Shown here piece after piece: positions 45,481 through 53,575 of a DNA stretch of 64,000 nt (its first letter is position 1; every line of letters begins with the position of its first letter). Location: the NCBI RefSeq assembly GCF_016466415.2, contig NZ_CP066772.2, forward strand, positions 310,001 to 374,000. The letters are read 5' to 3'. The position numbers and the translations under genes were made by a program. A model generated the notes under the pieces. The model did no database searches. It worked only from the letters and a program-made list of their open reading frames with translations, and was not told where the DNA came from. Origin of the DNA: Ralstonia pickettii (GTDB lineage Bacteria > Pseudomonadota > Gammaproteobacteria > Burkholderiales > Burkholderiaceae).

Positions 45481-46233
45481 CTACAGCGTCGCTGGAATCA
45501 GCCCCAGTAGCGCGGCCTTCACCACGGCATGCGTCTTGTTGGCGGCATTGAGCTTGGTGACGGCATTGCGGATGTGGAAGTTCACGTTGCGCTCGGTCAT
45601 CTCCAGGATGGCCGCAACTTCCGCCGCCGTCTTGCCTTCGGCCGTCCAGTGCAGCGTCTGGCGTTCAACCTCTTTCAGGCGCGTGGCGGCATCGGGCAAG
45701 ACCTTCTCGGCCATGAGCGTGCTGATGCTGCCGTGTGCACGCTGGCTCAGCCAGATCATTTCGGGCTCGCTGACGGCCAGTTCGTCTTCGGTGATGGGCG
45801 TGGCGCGGCGCACCAGGCTGAAGGTGCCGAAGATGCCGGTGTGGTCGCGAATGGTGTGCGACCACCCGTGGTTGAGCCCGTGCTGGCGCGCGTCCGCCCA
45901 GAACCGCGCGTCTGCCGTGGCGATGCCGGACCACAGCACAGGCTTGACGCAGCGCTGCCCAAACTGCAACACCGGGTCGATGGCTAAATAACCGTGCACG
46001 CGGTAGTGCTCACACCAGGGCTCCGGGTAAGTGCTCCAGCAGAGGGTGTTGAAGCGCGTGATCGGGATCGCTGCACGCAGGGCATAGGCGCAATAGTCGA
46101 AACCGAGTAGCGCTACCGCCGGTTGCAGACTGCGGATGACAGCATCGGCATCGCGCAGTCCGTTCAACTGATGCAGCAATGCCGCACGCCAGGCTGTTGC
46201 GCGGTCATGCGGCAATTGGTTGTGAGCGCCCAT
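45481..46233 (-). CDS. LuxR family acyl-homoserine-lactone receptor, solo
   Basis: This 250-residue protein has an autoinducer-binding domain (about 10-165) and a LuxR helix-turn-helix (about 185-240; AAEVAAILEMTERNVNFHIRNAV). The six residues conserved in AHL receptors are all present: W73, Y77, D86, P87, W101 and G136. The first five are spaced exactly as in TraR (W57, Y61, D70, P71, W85). The start MGAHNQLPHDR follows GGAGG; a GTG eight codons earlier is less likely. No luxI gene is in the window, so it appears to be a solo, although a synthase could be elsewhere. Likeness to SolR suggests Ralstonia. Confidence 0.9.
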   Translation of the reverse strand: MGAHNQLPHDRATAWRAALLHQLNGLRDADAVIRSLQPAVALLGFDYCAYALRAAIPITRFNTLCWSTYPEPWCEHYRVHGYLAIDPVLQFGQRCVKPVLWSGIATADARFWADARQHGLNHGWSHTIRDHTGIFGTFSLVRRATPITEDELAVSEPEMIWLSQRAHGSISTLMAEKVLPDAATRLKEVERQTLHWTAEGKTAAEVAAILEMTERNVNFHIRNAVTKLNAANKTHAVVKAALLGLIPATL

Positions 46234-47164
46234 CCCATCGGCCTCCAGAACACACACTGAATCGCCATGCGCATCCCGCTATCCGGCCTTCCTCATTTCA
46301 AACTGACGGAAAGCGTGATCGGCCTTGTGTTTTGCTGAGTGCAATCGCTGGCGTTTTGAAACTATACATAATCCGAAACGAATTGCGCGCCGTGCATAAC
46401 CGATGCAATTAGTAGAATTTCTCGAATATTGGAATAGCGCAATACAGAGATAAATTCATTGATAGCCAAACGGTTTTTCGCAAAAAAGCACCCATTATTT
46501 GAATCTGATTTTTTTAGGCTCGGCATGCCCACATTGCCGCTCCCACCGTCTGGGCGGGTGTTCTTCTTACACACTCGGGGTAAGCGAAATTCGTATCGTT
46601 GGCTTCCAATATTGCCCGCCTCTGGCACCCCAGGTGCGCCTCTGTAGGGGTTGCCGGGTTGCGCTGTCGAGAACACCGCAAAGCGCGCGCCAGCGCCACA
46701 TTGGGTGGTGCGATAACGCGACACCCAGCAAGGAGCGCACCCCTCTCCAGCGACAAAACGCCGCAGTAAAAATAACAATCTCGACGTCGTACGTGCAGGT
46801 TAATCAACGTTCGGGAAAATTGACGTGTCAGATTTACACGCCCGTGTGGCGATTTGCTCCCACAGCAGAGAATTAAGGCAAGAACGGCTTTCTTATTGGG
46901 GTTTCGCTCTGTCAGCGAAACCCTTACAGTCTGCCCCGCGACTCACCCTCTCGATGTAGTCGAGACCCCGACAAAAACACGACGGTACGAAGCAACAGGG
47001 TTTTTGGCGCGTCTTCATCCTCGTCACTTCCCCGGTTTGTGGCGCTTTTTCAAATCCGGATTTTCCGGAATTGGCGGAGCTTTGCCAAAATCGGAAAAGT
47101 GACGCGGACTTAATGCGGCGGTTGCCCCGCTCCACTAACCCACTTGTTTAGGAAGTTCCGTTTC
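46234..47164. other. Long AT-richer intergenic region with several inverted repeats
   Basis: About 930 bases separate the LuxR gene from the divergent secreted protein gene. Short frames exist on both strands, but none has a ribosome site, sensible composition or family. The first half is clearly AT-richer than the rest of the window. Symmetric sites include GGGTTTCGCT with AGCGAAACCC (46899-46923), TCTCGA with TCGAGA (46949-46965), and GTGT with ACAC (46825-46839). It could be a complex promoter region, a silenced foreign segment, or hold an unannotated RNA. Confidence 0.5.
46899..46923. repeat. 10-bp inverted repeat in the LuxR-lectin spacer
   Basis: GGGTTTCGCT and AGCGAAACCC are perfect complements around a five-base centre, CTGTC. 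It lies about 240 bases before the secreted protein gene. No T-run follows. It could be an operator or an RNA hairpin. Confidence 0.6.
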
Positions 47165-48583
47165 ATGCGCTCCACTCTGATTTCACTTGGTCTTGTCGCC
47201 AGCGCCGCTCTCGGCCTGTTCTCTGCCGGCGCCCAGGCCAACTGCGTTGCCAATCCGCCCACGCAATCCAACTCGACCTTCCCCGCCAGCCTGACCGGCA
47301 AGCTCGCGTATCACAGCTACGTCAGCTACGGCGACGGCACCAGCCAGATCTTCATCTACGACTTTTCGGCCCGCACGCTGCAACAGGTGTCGAAGGCGGC
47401 CTGGGGCATCCAGGACCCGATGAATGCCGTGTTCAGCCCTGACGGCAAGTGGATCGCCTTCATGGGCATCACCAACAACGCGTGGAACGTGTTCTTCTGG
47501 CAAGTCGGCTCGACCAGCATGCCAATCAACCTGACCAACAGCACCGGCCAGACGCGCAATGAAGACCCGAAGTTCAGCACCGACGGTAAATCGCTGTTCT
47601 TCAAGCAAAACGGCGACGTTATGCAGGCCGCGCTGTCGTACACCAGCTCGGGTCCGGTCTTCACTTCCACCGTGAACCTGACGCGCACGGCACCGACGCT
47701 GGAAAACTCGATGCCGTTTGCAACGCCGGACGGCACCGCCGTCTTCTACACCACGGGCACCGGTTCGGGCATGGGCCTCTACAAGCAGACCGTGGGCAGC
47801 ACCGCCAAGGTGGCGTTCGACACGCCCGCCGGCCTGGCGACGTACTACCCGATCGTACGCGCCGACGGCACGGTGTTCTACGCCCGCTGGCACGACGCCA
47901 CCAGCCAGGCCGACCAGATCTACACCAAGGTCAACCCGAGCGACACGCCCAACCAGCTCGCGCTCAACGACTGCAACAGCAACAACTCCGACCCATCGCC
48001 CGTGAACAACACGAACTACGTGTTCTTTTCGTCGACGAGCGCCGGCGGCTACCAGCTCTACCTGGGCGACGCGAGCACCGGCCAGCGCTGGAGCCTGTCG
48101 CAGTTTGGCGTGAACTCGGACACGACCAAGGCCAAGCTCGGCTCGAACTACTACGCAGGCACGCCGACGGCCGCCGCAAAAGCCATCACGCTGCTCTCCC
48201 AGGGCAAGCCGGCCAGCGCATCGTCCAGCTACAGCGCCAGCCTCGGCCCGGCCTACGCGTTCGACGGCAACACCACCAGCACGCGCTGGGATTCCGTGGA
48301 AGGCGTGGCCGGCGCGCAATGGCTGATGGTCGATCTGGGCGCGACCCGCACCATCACCGGCGTCGATCTGTACTGGGACGCAGGCGCCAAGGTGTATTCG
48401 ATCCAGACCTCGAACGACGGCGTGAGCTGGACGAGCATCTACTCGACGTCGAGCGGCGCCTCGTGGGGCCATACGTCACTCACCAACCTCAAGGGCAGCG
48501 GTCGCTATGTGCGCATGTACGGTACGCAGCGCGCCACGCAATGGGGTTACTCGCTGGACGAAATGCAGGTGTGGGGCTACTAA
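47165..48583 (+). CDS. Secreted TolB-like beta-propeller protein with F5/8 type C domain
   Basis: This 472-residue protein starts MRSTLISLGLVASAALGLF after AGGAAG. A signal peptide ends near residue 29 (AQANC). Residues about 40-330 contain WD40/PD40-like repeats of a beta-propeller (AVFSPDGKWIAFMG, KFSTDGKSLFF, PFATPDGTAVFYTTG). The C-terminal 130 residues are an F5/8 type C (discoidin) domain (GPAYAFDGNTTSTRWDS, AQWLMVDLGATRTITGVDLY). Such domains bind sugars or surfaces, so an extracellular matrix or host-binding lectin is plausible. It lies beyond a long regulatory spacer from a solo LuxR receptor. Confidence 0.87.
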   Translation: MRSTLISLGLVASAALGLFSAGAQANCVANPPTQSNSTFPASLTGKLAYHSYVSYGDGTSQIFIYDFSARTLQQVSKAAWGIQDPMNAVFSPDGKWIAFMGITNNAWNVFFWQVGSTSMPINLTNSTGQTRNEDPKFSTDGKSLFFKQNGDVMQAALSYTSSGPVFTSTVNLTRTAPTLENSMPFATPDGTAVFYTTGTGSGMGLYKQTVGSTAKVAFDTPAGLATYYPIVRADGTVFYARWHDATSQADQIYTKVNPSDTPNQLALNDCNSNNSDPSPVNNTNYVFFSSTSAGGYQLYLGDASTGQRWSLSQFGVNSDTTKAKLGSNYYAGTPTAAAKAITLLSQGKPASASSSYSASLGPAYAFDGNTTSTRWDSVEGVAGAQWLMVDLGATRTITGVDLYWDAGAKVYSIQTSNDGVSWTSIYSTSSGASWGHTSLTNLKGSGRYVRMYGTQRATQWGYSLDEMQVWGY

Positions 48584-48624
48584 GCCGCGGTATCCGCATC
48601 AGCATCCGCATCGCCTGACGTGAC

Positions 48625-48662
48625 AACGCCCCGGTGGCTTCGGCCATCGGGGCGTTTGTCAT
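48625..48662 (+). terminator. Rho-independent terminator after the secreted propeller gene
   Basis: AACGCCCCG pairs with CGGGGCGTT, with a further inner GTGGC/GCCAT stem and TTCG loop, followed by TTGTC. It begins 41 bases after the stop. Confidence 0.78.
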
Positions 48663-48782
48663 GGGTCAGGGGGTCGATCAGCAGCCAGCATTGGGGCCTA
48701 CCCCTAAATTGTCAAAAGCTGAACATTCAGCCTGGGCCCGGCTCGGCACGATGGCGTCTCCGCACCACGCCAGAGGATGACG

Positions 48783-50444
48783 ATGCCCTCCCGCACACCA
48801 CCGAACAGCACCCCGCACGGCATGAGCCGGCGCGATTTCCTGACGTTTGGCACCGCGGCCAGCCTTGGCGCGCTGGGCTTGAGCCTGCCGGAAGGTGCGC
48901 ATGCCGCTGCGCACGCGAATGACGCCAGTTGGCACGCCGGCCAGCTCGCGCACTTGATCCCGGCAGCCAGCCACGACCGCTTTCTCATCAAGGCATCGTT
49001 TCAGGCGCCGCTTGCGCGGGCACCTTGGTTGATGGTCAACGGCAGGCGCGTCGCTGGGGAGCAGACGGATGCCGCCGGCCGCTTCTGGCGCTTCGACGTG
49101 CGTGGTCTGCAGCCCGCCACGCAATACACGCTGCGCATTGTCGATGCGGCCGGCAAGCCGCTGGCCGACGCGTGGCCGCTGCGCACCTTTCCGTCACCGG
49201 ATGCCACGCCCGCGCGACTGCGCATCCTGGCCTACACCTGTGCCGGCGGTTATGACGGCCCACCCTTGGCCGGCAAGACCGCGTGGCTCGACATGACCGC
49301 GCGCCGGCGCCTGCTGGCACGCGGCATGTCGTTTGCACCAGATACCGTCATCGCCAACGGCGACCACATCTACTGGGATCTGCAGACCTCGCAGAACAAG
49401 CCCTTCGCACGCCAGGTGCGCGAACTGATGTGGGCCAAGTTTGGCGGTGCGATCGATACATCGGTGCCGATGTCGCACCCGAAGAACGAAGCCATCTTCA
49501 CGCGCGTGTGCGATTACCAGATCAGCGGGCTGTACGGCACCACGCTGCGCTCCGCGCCCGCGTATTTCCTGACCGACGATCACGACACGTTCGAAAACGA
49601 CGAGTTCGACGACAAGGTCGCCACCCTGCCGCCGGAGCCTTACGGGCTGGTCGGCGCAGAGCTGACGCAGCGCCGCTACTACCCCGAGTTCCTGCCCGAC
49701 GCCAACCGCCCCGTCTGGTTGCCCGGCGGTGACAAGGCCGGCATGCCCACCGACACCAACAGCGCTTTCGGCACGCTGCGTTACGGCGCATTGCTTGAGG
49801 CCGTGCTGTACGACTGCCGGCGCTTTCTCGACAACAAGGGCATCCACGCACGCGTCGTGCCGCAATGGGTGGAAGACTGGCTCGTGGCGCGCACACGCAC
49901 TGAAGACACCGCGCACTTCTTCCATGTGCCCTCGCTGCCGTTTGCGTATTCGTCCGGCAAGCTGGGCGACTGGTATCCGGATTTGCTCGACAGAAAGACC
50001 GGCCGCCTCGTCGCCAACGAACCCAAGGCTGGCTGGCAAAGCGGTTGGCACGCCCAGCACCAGCGCCTGGTGGCGGCTCTTGCCCAGCAGAAACAGCGCG
50101 CGGCCGTCATCGTGCAAGGCGACTTCCATGCATCGGCGGCCGGGTCGATGTCGCGTTCGGGTGATCTGGCGCTCGCGCAACCGGTGCATGCGGTCATGAC
50201 GGGCACTCTGGGCACTGGCGACCTCGCTTTCCCTTCAGCATTCCGCAGCATCGAGACCACGCCGGCACTGTCCGTCGCCATGCAGGAGGCGCTACGCCCG
50301 ACGGAGAAAAACGGCTTTACCATCATCGACGTGACGCCCGAGAAAATGACCTTCTCGCTGTTCATGTGGCGCCCGCCCGAGCCGGTGGAAGCCATCGATA
50401 CGCTACAGCCGGCGCTGGTGTACGAGGTGCCGCGGCTGGCGTGA
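48783..50444 (+). CDS. PhoD-like alkaline phosphatase, Tat-exported
   Basis: This 553-residue protein starts MPSRTPPNSTPHGMSRRDF; ATG 48783 is preferred because AGAGG sits at proper distance, whereas ATG 48777 touches it. The twin-Arg motif SRRDFLTFG followed by a hydrophobic stretch indicates Tat export of a folded metalloenzyme. The fibronectin-like N-terminal region precedes a metallophosphatase core with VIANGDHIYWDLQ, LTDDHDTFENDEFDD and VIVQGDFHASAAG. It likely hydrolyses phosphodiesters or monoesters outside the inner membrane, with Ca or Fe. A ketopantoate reductase-like gene starts 27 bases later. Confidence 0.88.
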   Translation: MPSRTPPNSTPHGMSRRDFLTFGTAASLGALGLSLPEGAHAAAHANDASWHAGQLAHLIPAASHDRFLIKASFQAPLARAPWLMVNGRRVAGEQTDAAGRFWRFDVRGLQPATQYTLRIVDAAGKPLADAWPLRTFPSPDATPARLRILAYTCAGGYDGPPLAGKTAWLDMTARRRLLARGMSFAPDTVIANGDHIYWDLQTSQNKPFARQVRELMWAKFGGAIDTSVPMSHPKNEAIFTRVCDYQISGLYGTTLRSAPAYFLTDDHDTFENDEFDDKVATLPPEPYGLVGAELTQRRYYPEFLPDANRPVWLPGGDKAGMPTDTNSAFGTLRYGALLEAVLYDCRRFLDNKGIHARVVPQWVEDWLVARTRTEDTAHFFHVPSLPFAYSSGKLGDWYPDLLDRKTGRLVANEPKAGWQSGWHAQHQRLVAALAQQKQRAAVIVQGDFHASAAGSMSRSGDLALAQPVHAVMTGTLGTGDLAFPSAFRSIETTPALSVAMQEALRPTEKNGFTIIDVTPEKMTFSLFMWRPPEPVEAIDTLQPALVYEVPRLA

Positions 50445-50471
50445 CAAGTCAGCGCAACAACAAGGAGACGC

Positions 50472-51485
50472 ATGGCGAAGATCTGCATCGTGGGGGCCGG
50501 CTCGATCGGCTGTTACCTGGGTGGCCGTCTGCTGGCGGCCGGCGCCGATGTCTCGCTCGTGGGCCGCGCACGCATCGGCAACGAACTGAGCGCACACGGC
50601 CTCACCTTGACGGACTACCGCAACGGCCGCTGGCACGTGGCGCCGGCTGAGGTGCGCTACATGGCCGAGCCCGGCGACGCCGCCGATGCCGATCTCGTGC
50701 TGGTGACCGTGAAGTCCGCTGCCACGCAAGCCGTTGCCGATGAACTGAAGCCCGTGCTGCGCGCGGGTGCCATCGTCATCAGCTTCCAGAACGGTCTGCG
50801 CAATGCAGACCTCCTGCGCGCCGCGCTGCCGCAGCAGATCGTGCTCGCCGGTATGGTGCCCTTCAACGTGATGCAGCCTGGCCCAGGCGCCTTTCATCAG
50901 GGCACGGCCGGTGAATTGGAAGTGGCGGCATCCCCCGCGCTGCAACCGTTTCTCGATGACTTCCTCCGCGCCGGTCTGCCGCTCACGGAACGCACCGACA
51001 TGGCAGCCGTGCAATGGGCCAAGCTGCTGCTCAACCTGAACAACGCCATCAATGCACTGGCCAACCGGCCGCTGAAGGAAGAGCTGTCGCAGCGTGCATA
51101 CCGTCGCTGCCTCGCGCTGGCGCAAACGGAGGCACTCCGGCTGCTGTCGAGTGCGGGCATCCAGCCTGCCAAGCTGACGCCCATACCGCCCGCCTGGATT
51201 CCACGCCTGCTTGCCACACCCGATGCGGTGTTTGCGCGACTGGGCGGCAAGATGCTCGCCATGGACCCGCTCGCACGTTCGTCCATGTCCGACGATCTGG
51301 CCGCCGGGCGCACGACCGAAGTGGACTGGATCAACGGCGAAGTGGTGCGCCTGGCCGAGCGCCTGGGGCAACGCGCCCCCGTGAATGCGCACCTGTGTGC
51401 GATGGTGCATGCCGCCGAATCTGCTGGCACGCGCCCGAGCTGGTCCGGCAACGATCTGTTGGCGGCCTTGCGTGCAGCGGGTTAG
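50472..51485 (+). CDS. 2-dehydropantoate 2-reductase family protein
   Basis: This 337-residue protein has the N-terminal Rossmann motif KICIVGAGSIGCYLGGRLL and the C-terminal helical domain of the PanE/ApbA family (WAKLLLNLNNAINALANRPL contains the catalytic Lys and Asn positions). The family reduces ketopantoate to pantoate with NADPH for coenzyme A synthesis, but many paralogues act on other 2-keto acids. The position beside a phosphatase gene gives no pathway. It follows AAGGAGACGC and overlaps the convergent Crp-like gene tail to tail. Confidence 0.88.
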   Translation: MAKICIVGAGSIGCYLGGRLLAAGADVSLVGRARIGNELSAHGLTLTDYRNGRWHVAPAEVRYMAEPGDAADADLVLVTVKSAATQAVADELKPVLRAGAIVISFQNGLRNADLLRAALPQQIVLAGMVPFNVMQPGPGAFHQGTAGELEVAASPALQPFLDDFLRAGLPLTERTDMAAVQWAKLLLNLNNAINALANRPLKEELSQRAYRRCLALAQTEALRLLSSAGIQPAKLTPIPPAWIPRLLATPDAVFARLGGKMLAMDPLARSSMSDDLAAGRTTEVDWINGEVVRLAERLGQRAPVNAHLCAMVHAAESAGTRPSWSGNDLLAALRAAG

Positions 51486-52170
51486 TCGGCGCCTGCTTCG
51501 CTGGCATCCAGCAACAACGCCATGTCCTGAATCTCGATGTGGCCATAGCGCAGGCGGATCGCACCGAGCTTGACCAGTGCCTGCAGCTCCTTGCTCAGCG
51601 TCTGCCGGCTGATGCCCAGCATCATCGCCAAGGCGTCTTGCGAGGTCGAAATGCTCGCGCGCCCCTCTGCCGATTGCGACACATCGCCGTGCGCGAGTGA
51701 AGCAATGCGCCGCGCCACACGCGCCCGCGTACCGTGCAGTGCCGCACTCGCCAGCGAGCCATACGCCAGCCGCAAGCGCGCTGCCACCAGCCGGCAATCG
51801 CCCCGGCAAACGCGGCATCACGCATCAATGCTTCAAAGCGCGCCACGCTCACCGCCAGCACTTCCGAATCTTCCAGTGCAATGGCGCAATGGCCGCGCGG
51901 TTGTTGATCGAGGGTCGAGACCCCGCCAAACCAGTTGCCTGGCTCCACCAACGTGAGGATGGCTTCATCTCCGTCTGCATTGAAGATGGAGAGCTTGAGC
52001 GCGCCGCTGGCCACGCCAAAGAACGCGTGCGAACTGGCGTCCAGGGGATCGCCCTGACGAAAGAGAAATGCGCCGGCGGCGATTTGCACGGGCACCGTGG
52101 CTTCGAGCAGCGCCTCGGCAACGTGCGGAGGGAGGCTCCGGAACCAGGGGTTGGCGGCAAATGCGTTCAT
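51482..52170 (-). pseudogene. Crp/Fnr family regulator, frameshifted
   Basis: The N-terminal part, from MNAFAANPWFRSLPPHVAE through the cyclic-nucleotide-like barrel (GAFLFRQGDPLDASSHAFFG, NWFGGVSTLDQQ), is in one frame. After AFAGAIAG near 51785-51794 the continuation VAARLRLAYGSLASAALHG with the helix-turn-helix (ALAMMLGISRQTLSKELQAL) lies in another frame. Restoring one base would give an intact protein of about 229 residues. No other lesion is seen, so a recent mutation or a sequencing error is possible. Confidence 0.82.
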
Positions 52171-52189
52171 CACGATTCAGTTTCCGCAC

Positions 52190-52561
52190 TTAGCCTCGAC
52201 GGCCTAACACCCAACCCACCGACAACACATATCGACTGCCGCCCACCACGCGCGTCACGCTGTGCTCGCACGCGTCGGGGCGGAACAGCTTGATGCGTCG
52301 AGTCTGGAAGATCGGCTTCGCGCAGACAAACTCGCCGCCCGCGCGTGGCGACTTCAGCACGATGTTCAGCCGGTAGTGCCGGCCATTGGTGACGGGGTCG
52401 GTATGCGGTGGAATTTCCGAGCCGTCCGGATAGCGGATCAGGTAGCTGTCGAACGGGATGGGCCATAACGCGGTGGCCAGCAGCATCTTGTCGTAGCCCG
52501 TGCCCTGGCGGCCGCGCTGCCAGCGAAAGGCGGTGCCGAAGAATGCGCGCACGGAAGACAT
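52190..52561 (-). CDS. 2OG-Fe(II) oxygenase-like protein
   Basis: This 123-residue protein has the double-stranded beta-helix motif set of small iron/2-oxoglutarate dioxygenases: HTDPV (His and Asp ligands, with PPHTD at about 51-55), RLNIVLKSPRAGGEF, and a distal His in CEHSVTRVVGGSRYVLSVGW with Arg for 2-oxoglutarate. It is similar in size to the prolyl-hydroxylase-like DUF families. The substrate is unknown. It is encoded 19 bases from the frameshifted Crp gene on the same strand. Confidence 0.82.
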   Translation of the reverse strand: MSSVRAFFGTAFRWQRGRQGTGYDKMLLATALWPIPFDSYLIRYPDGSEIPPHTDPVTNGRHYRLNIVLKSPRAGGEFVCAKPIFQTRRIKLFRPDACEHSVTRVVGGSRYVLSVGWVLGRRG

Positions 52562-52605
52562 GGAAGCGAAGCAGCCCGATGGAATCCGGGCATCTTAGCC
52601 GGGAA

Positions 52606-53004
52606 CTATCGGCGCTTGTCGAATTTCTTCCAGTACTGGAACGGCTCCTGGTGGCACTCGTAGTCCAGCTCGGCCACGCGCGTCTGCAGGCGTTCCTGGG
52701 CCTCCCGCACGGCAGGGTTGTAGACCACCGGGCCAATCTCTTCCAGAAAGAAACTGAGCAGCGCACCGGCCTGGATGTTGCCGATGCGCTCGTCCAACTG
52801 CTCGGTGAAGTAGCGGTGGATGGATTGGACGGCTTCTTCGCGGACGTCGCGGAAAGCCAGTGCAGAAAAAGAGACGCCGACAGCGTTGTCAAATCGACAG
52901 GCTTTGCGCAAACGCCAGCGTGCCGGAGCGGCTGAAATGGCGCCATATCGGGCTCTGCGGGCAAGGAACTTGCTGATGCGCGGCGCGGTTGCGCATGCGG
53001 GCAT
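52606..53004 (-). CDS. DUF2164 family protein, start uncertain
   Basis: Residues from about 49 to the end (AFRDVREEAVQSIHRYFTEQ ... YWKKF) match DUF2164, a family of about 80-90 residues of unknown function. The only ATG in frame is at 53004, far upstream, and the intervening residues look non-coding. A TTG at 52911 is another candidate, and no codon near the expected start (about 52870) is a normal initiator. The true start is therefore unresolved, or mutated. The gene is divergent from a VOC gene. Confidence 0.7.
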   Translation of the reverse strand: MPACATAPRISKFLARRARYGAISAAPARWRLRKACRFDNAVGVSFSALAFRDVREEAVQSIHRYFTEQLDERIGNIQAGALLSFFLEEIGPVVYNPAVREAQERLQTRVAELDYECHQEPFQYWKKFDKRR

Positions 53005-53061
53005 CCGTCGCCTATCGTGTCATCAGCACGATTGCATCGCACGCCACGCCGGGGAACCCGC

Positions 53062-53445
53062 ATGCGTATCGAACTGAACCACACCATCGTCTGGTGCCGC
53101 GACAAGCAGAAGTCCACGCGCTTTCTGCGCGACATCCTCGACCTGCCCGAGCCGATCCCGTTCGGGCAGATGCTGGTCGTGCCGCTATCGAACGGCGTAT
53201 CGCTCGACTTTTTTGACAGCGAGGCGCCCATCGCGATGCAGCACTACGCCTTTCTCGTCAGCGATGCCGAATTCGAGCAGGCGTTCGCGCGCATCCAGGC
53301 GAAGGGACTGGCGTACTGGGCAGACCCCGCGAAGAAGCGTCTGGGTGAAACCTACGAACACAACGGCGGGCGCGGCCTGTACTTCGACGATCCGGATGGG
53401 CATTTTCTGGAGATCATGACGCGACCGTATGACCTGGGATCGTAG
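53062..53445 (+). CDS. VOC family (glyoxalase/bleomycin resistance-like) protein
   Basis: This 127-residue protein starts MRIELNHTIVWCRDK after GGGGAA. The two beta-alpha-beta-beta-beta modules of the vicinal oxygen chelate fold are visible. The likely metal ligands are H7 in LNHTIVW, the His in AMQHYAFLV, and the terminal Glu in DPDGHFLEIMTRPY. Such enzymes isomerise or ring-open small substrates, or bind drugs. The substrate is unknown. Confidence 0.88.
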   Translation: MRIELNHTIVWCRDKQKSTRFLRDILDLPEPIPFGQMLVVPLSNGVSLDFFDSEAPIAMQHYAFLVSDAEFEQAFARIQAKGLAYWADPAKKRLGETYEHNGGRGLYFDDPDGHFLEIMTRPYDLGS

Positions 53446-53575
53446 CTCGCATACCTTGCGCCTCTCGGGCAGTGCGACCAAGGCACACATCCGCCGGACT
53501 TCGTAAGGCATCGGCACGATCTTGTACGGCACCGCGACAGCAGCCGCGCGGATTGCCGTTGCCTTGCGCGCGACG

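Noticed and set aside
46905-46930. A lux box in the LuxR-lectin spacer
   Set aside because: CTGT and ACAG flank 13 bases at 46909-46929, but the arms are short and the spacing does not fit the usual 20-bp dyad, so it was not called.
53446-53575. A gene between the VOC and diguanylate cyclase genes
   Set aside because: Minus-strand frames here read some protein-like residues but run through the VOC gene and lack a start or ribosome site.
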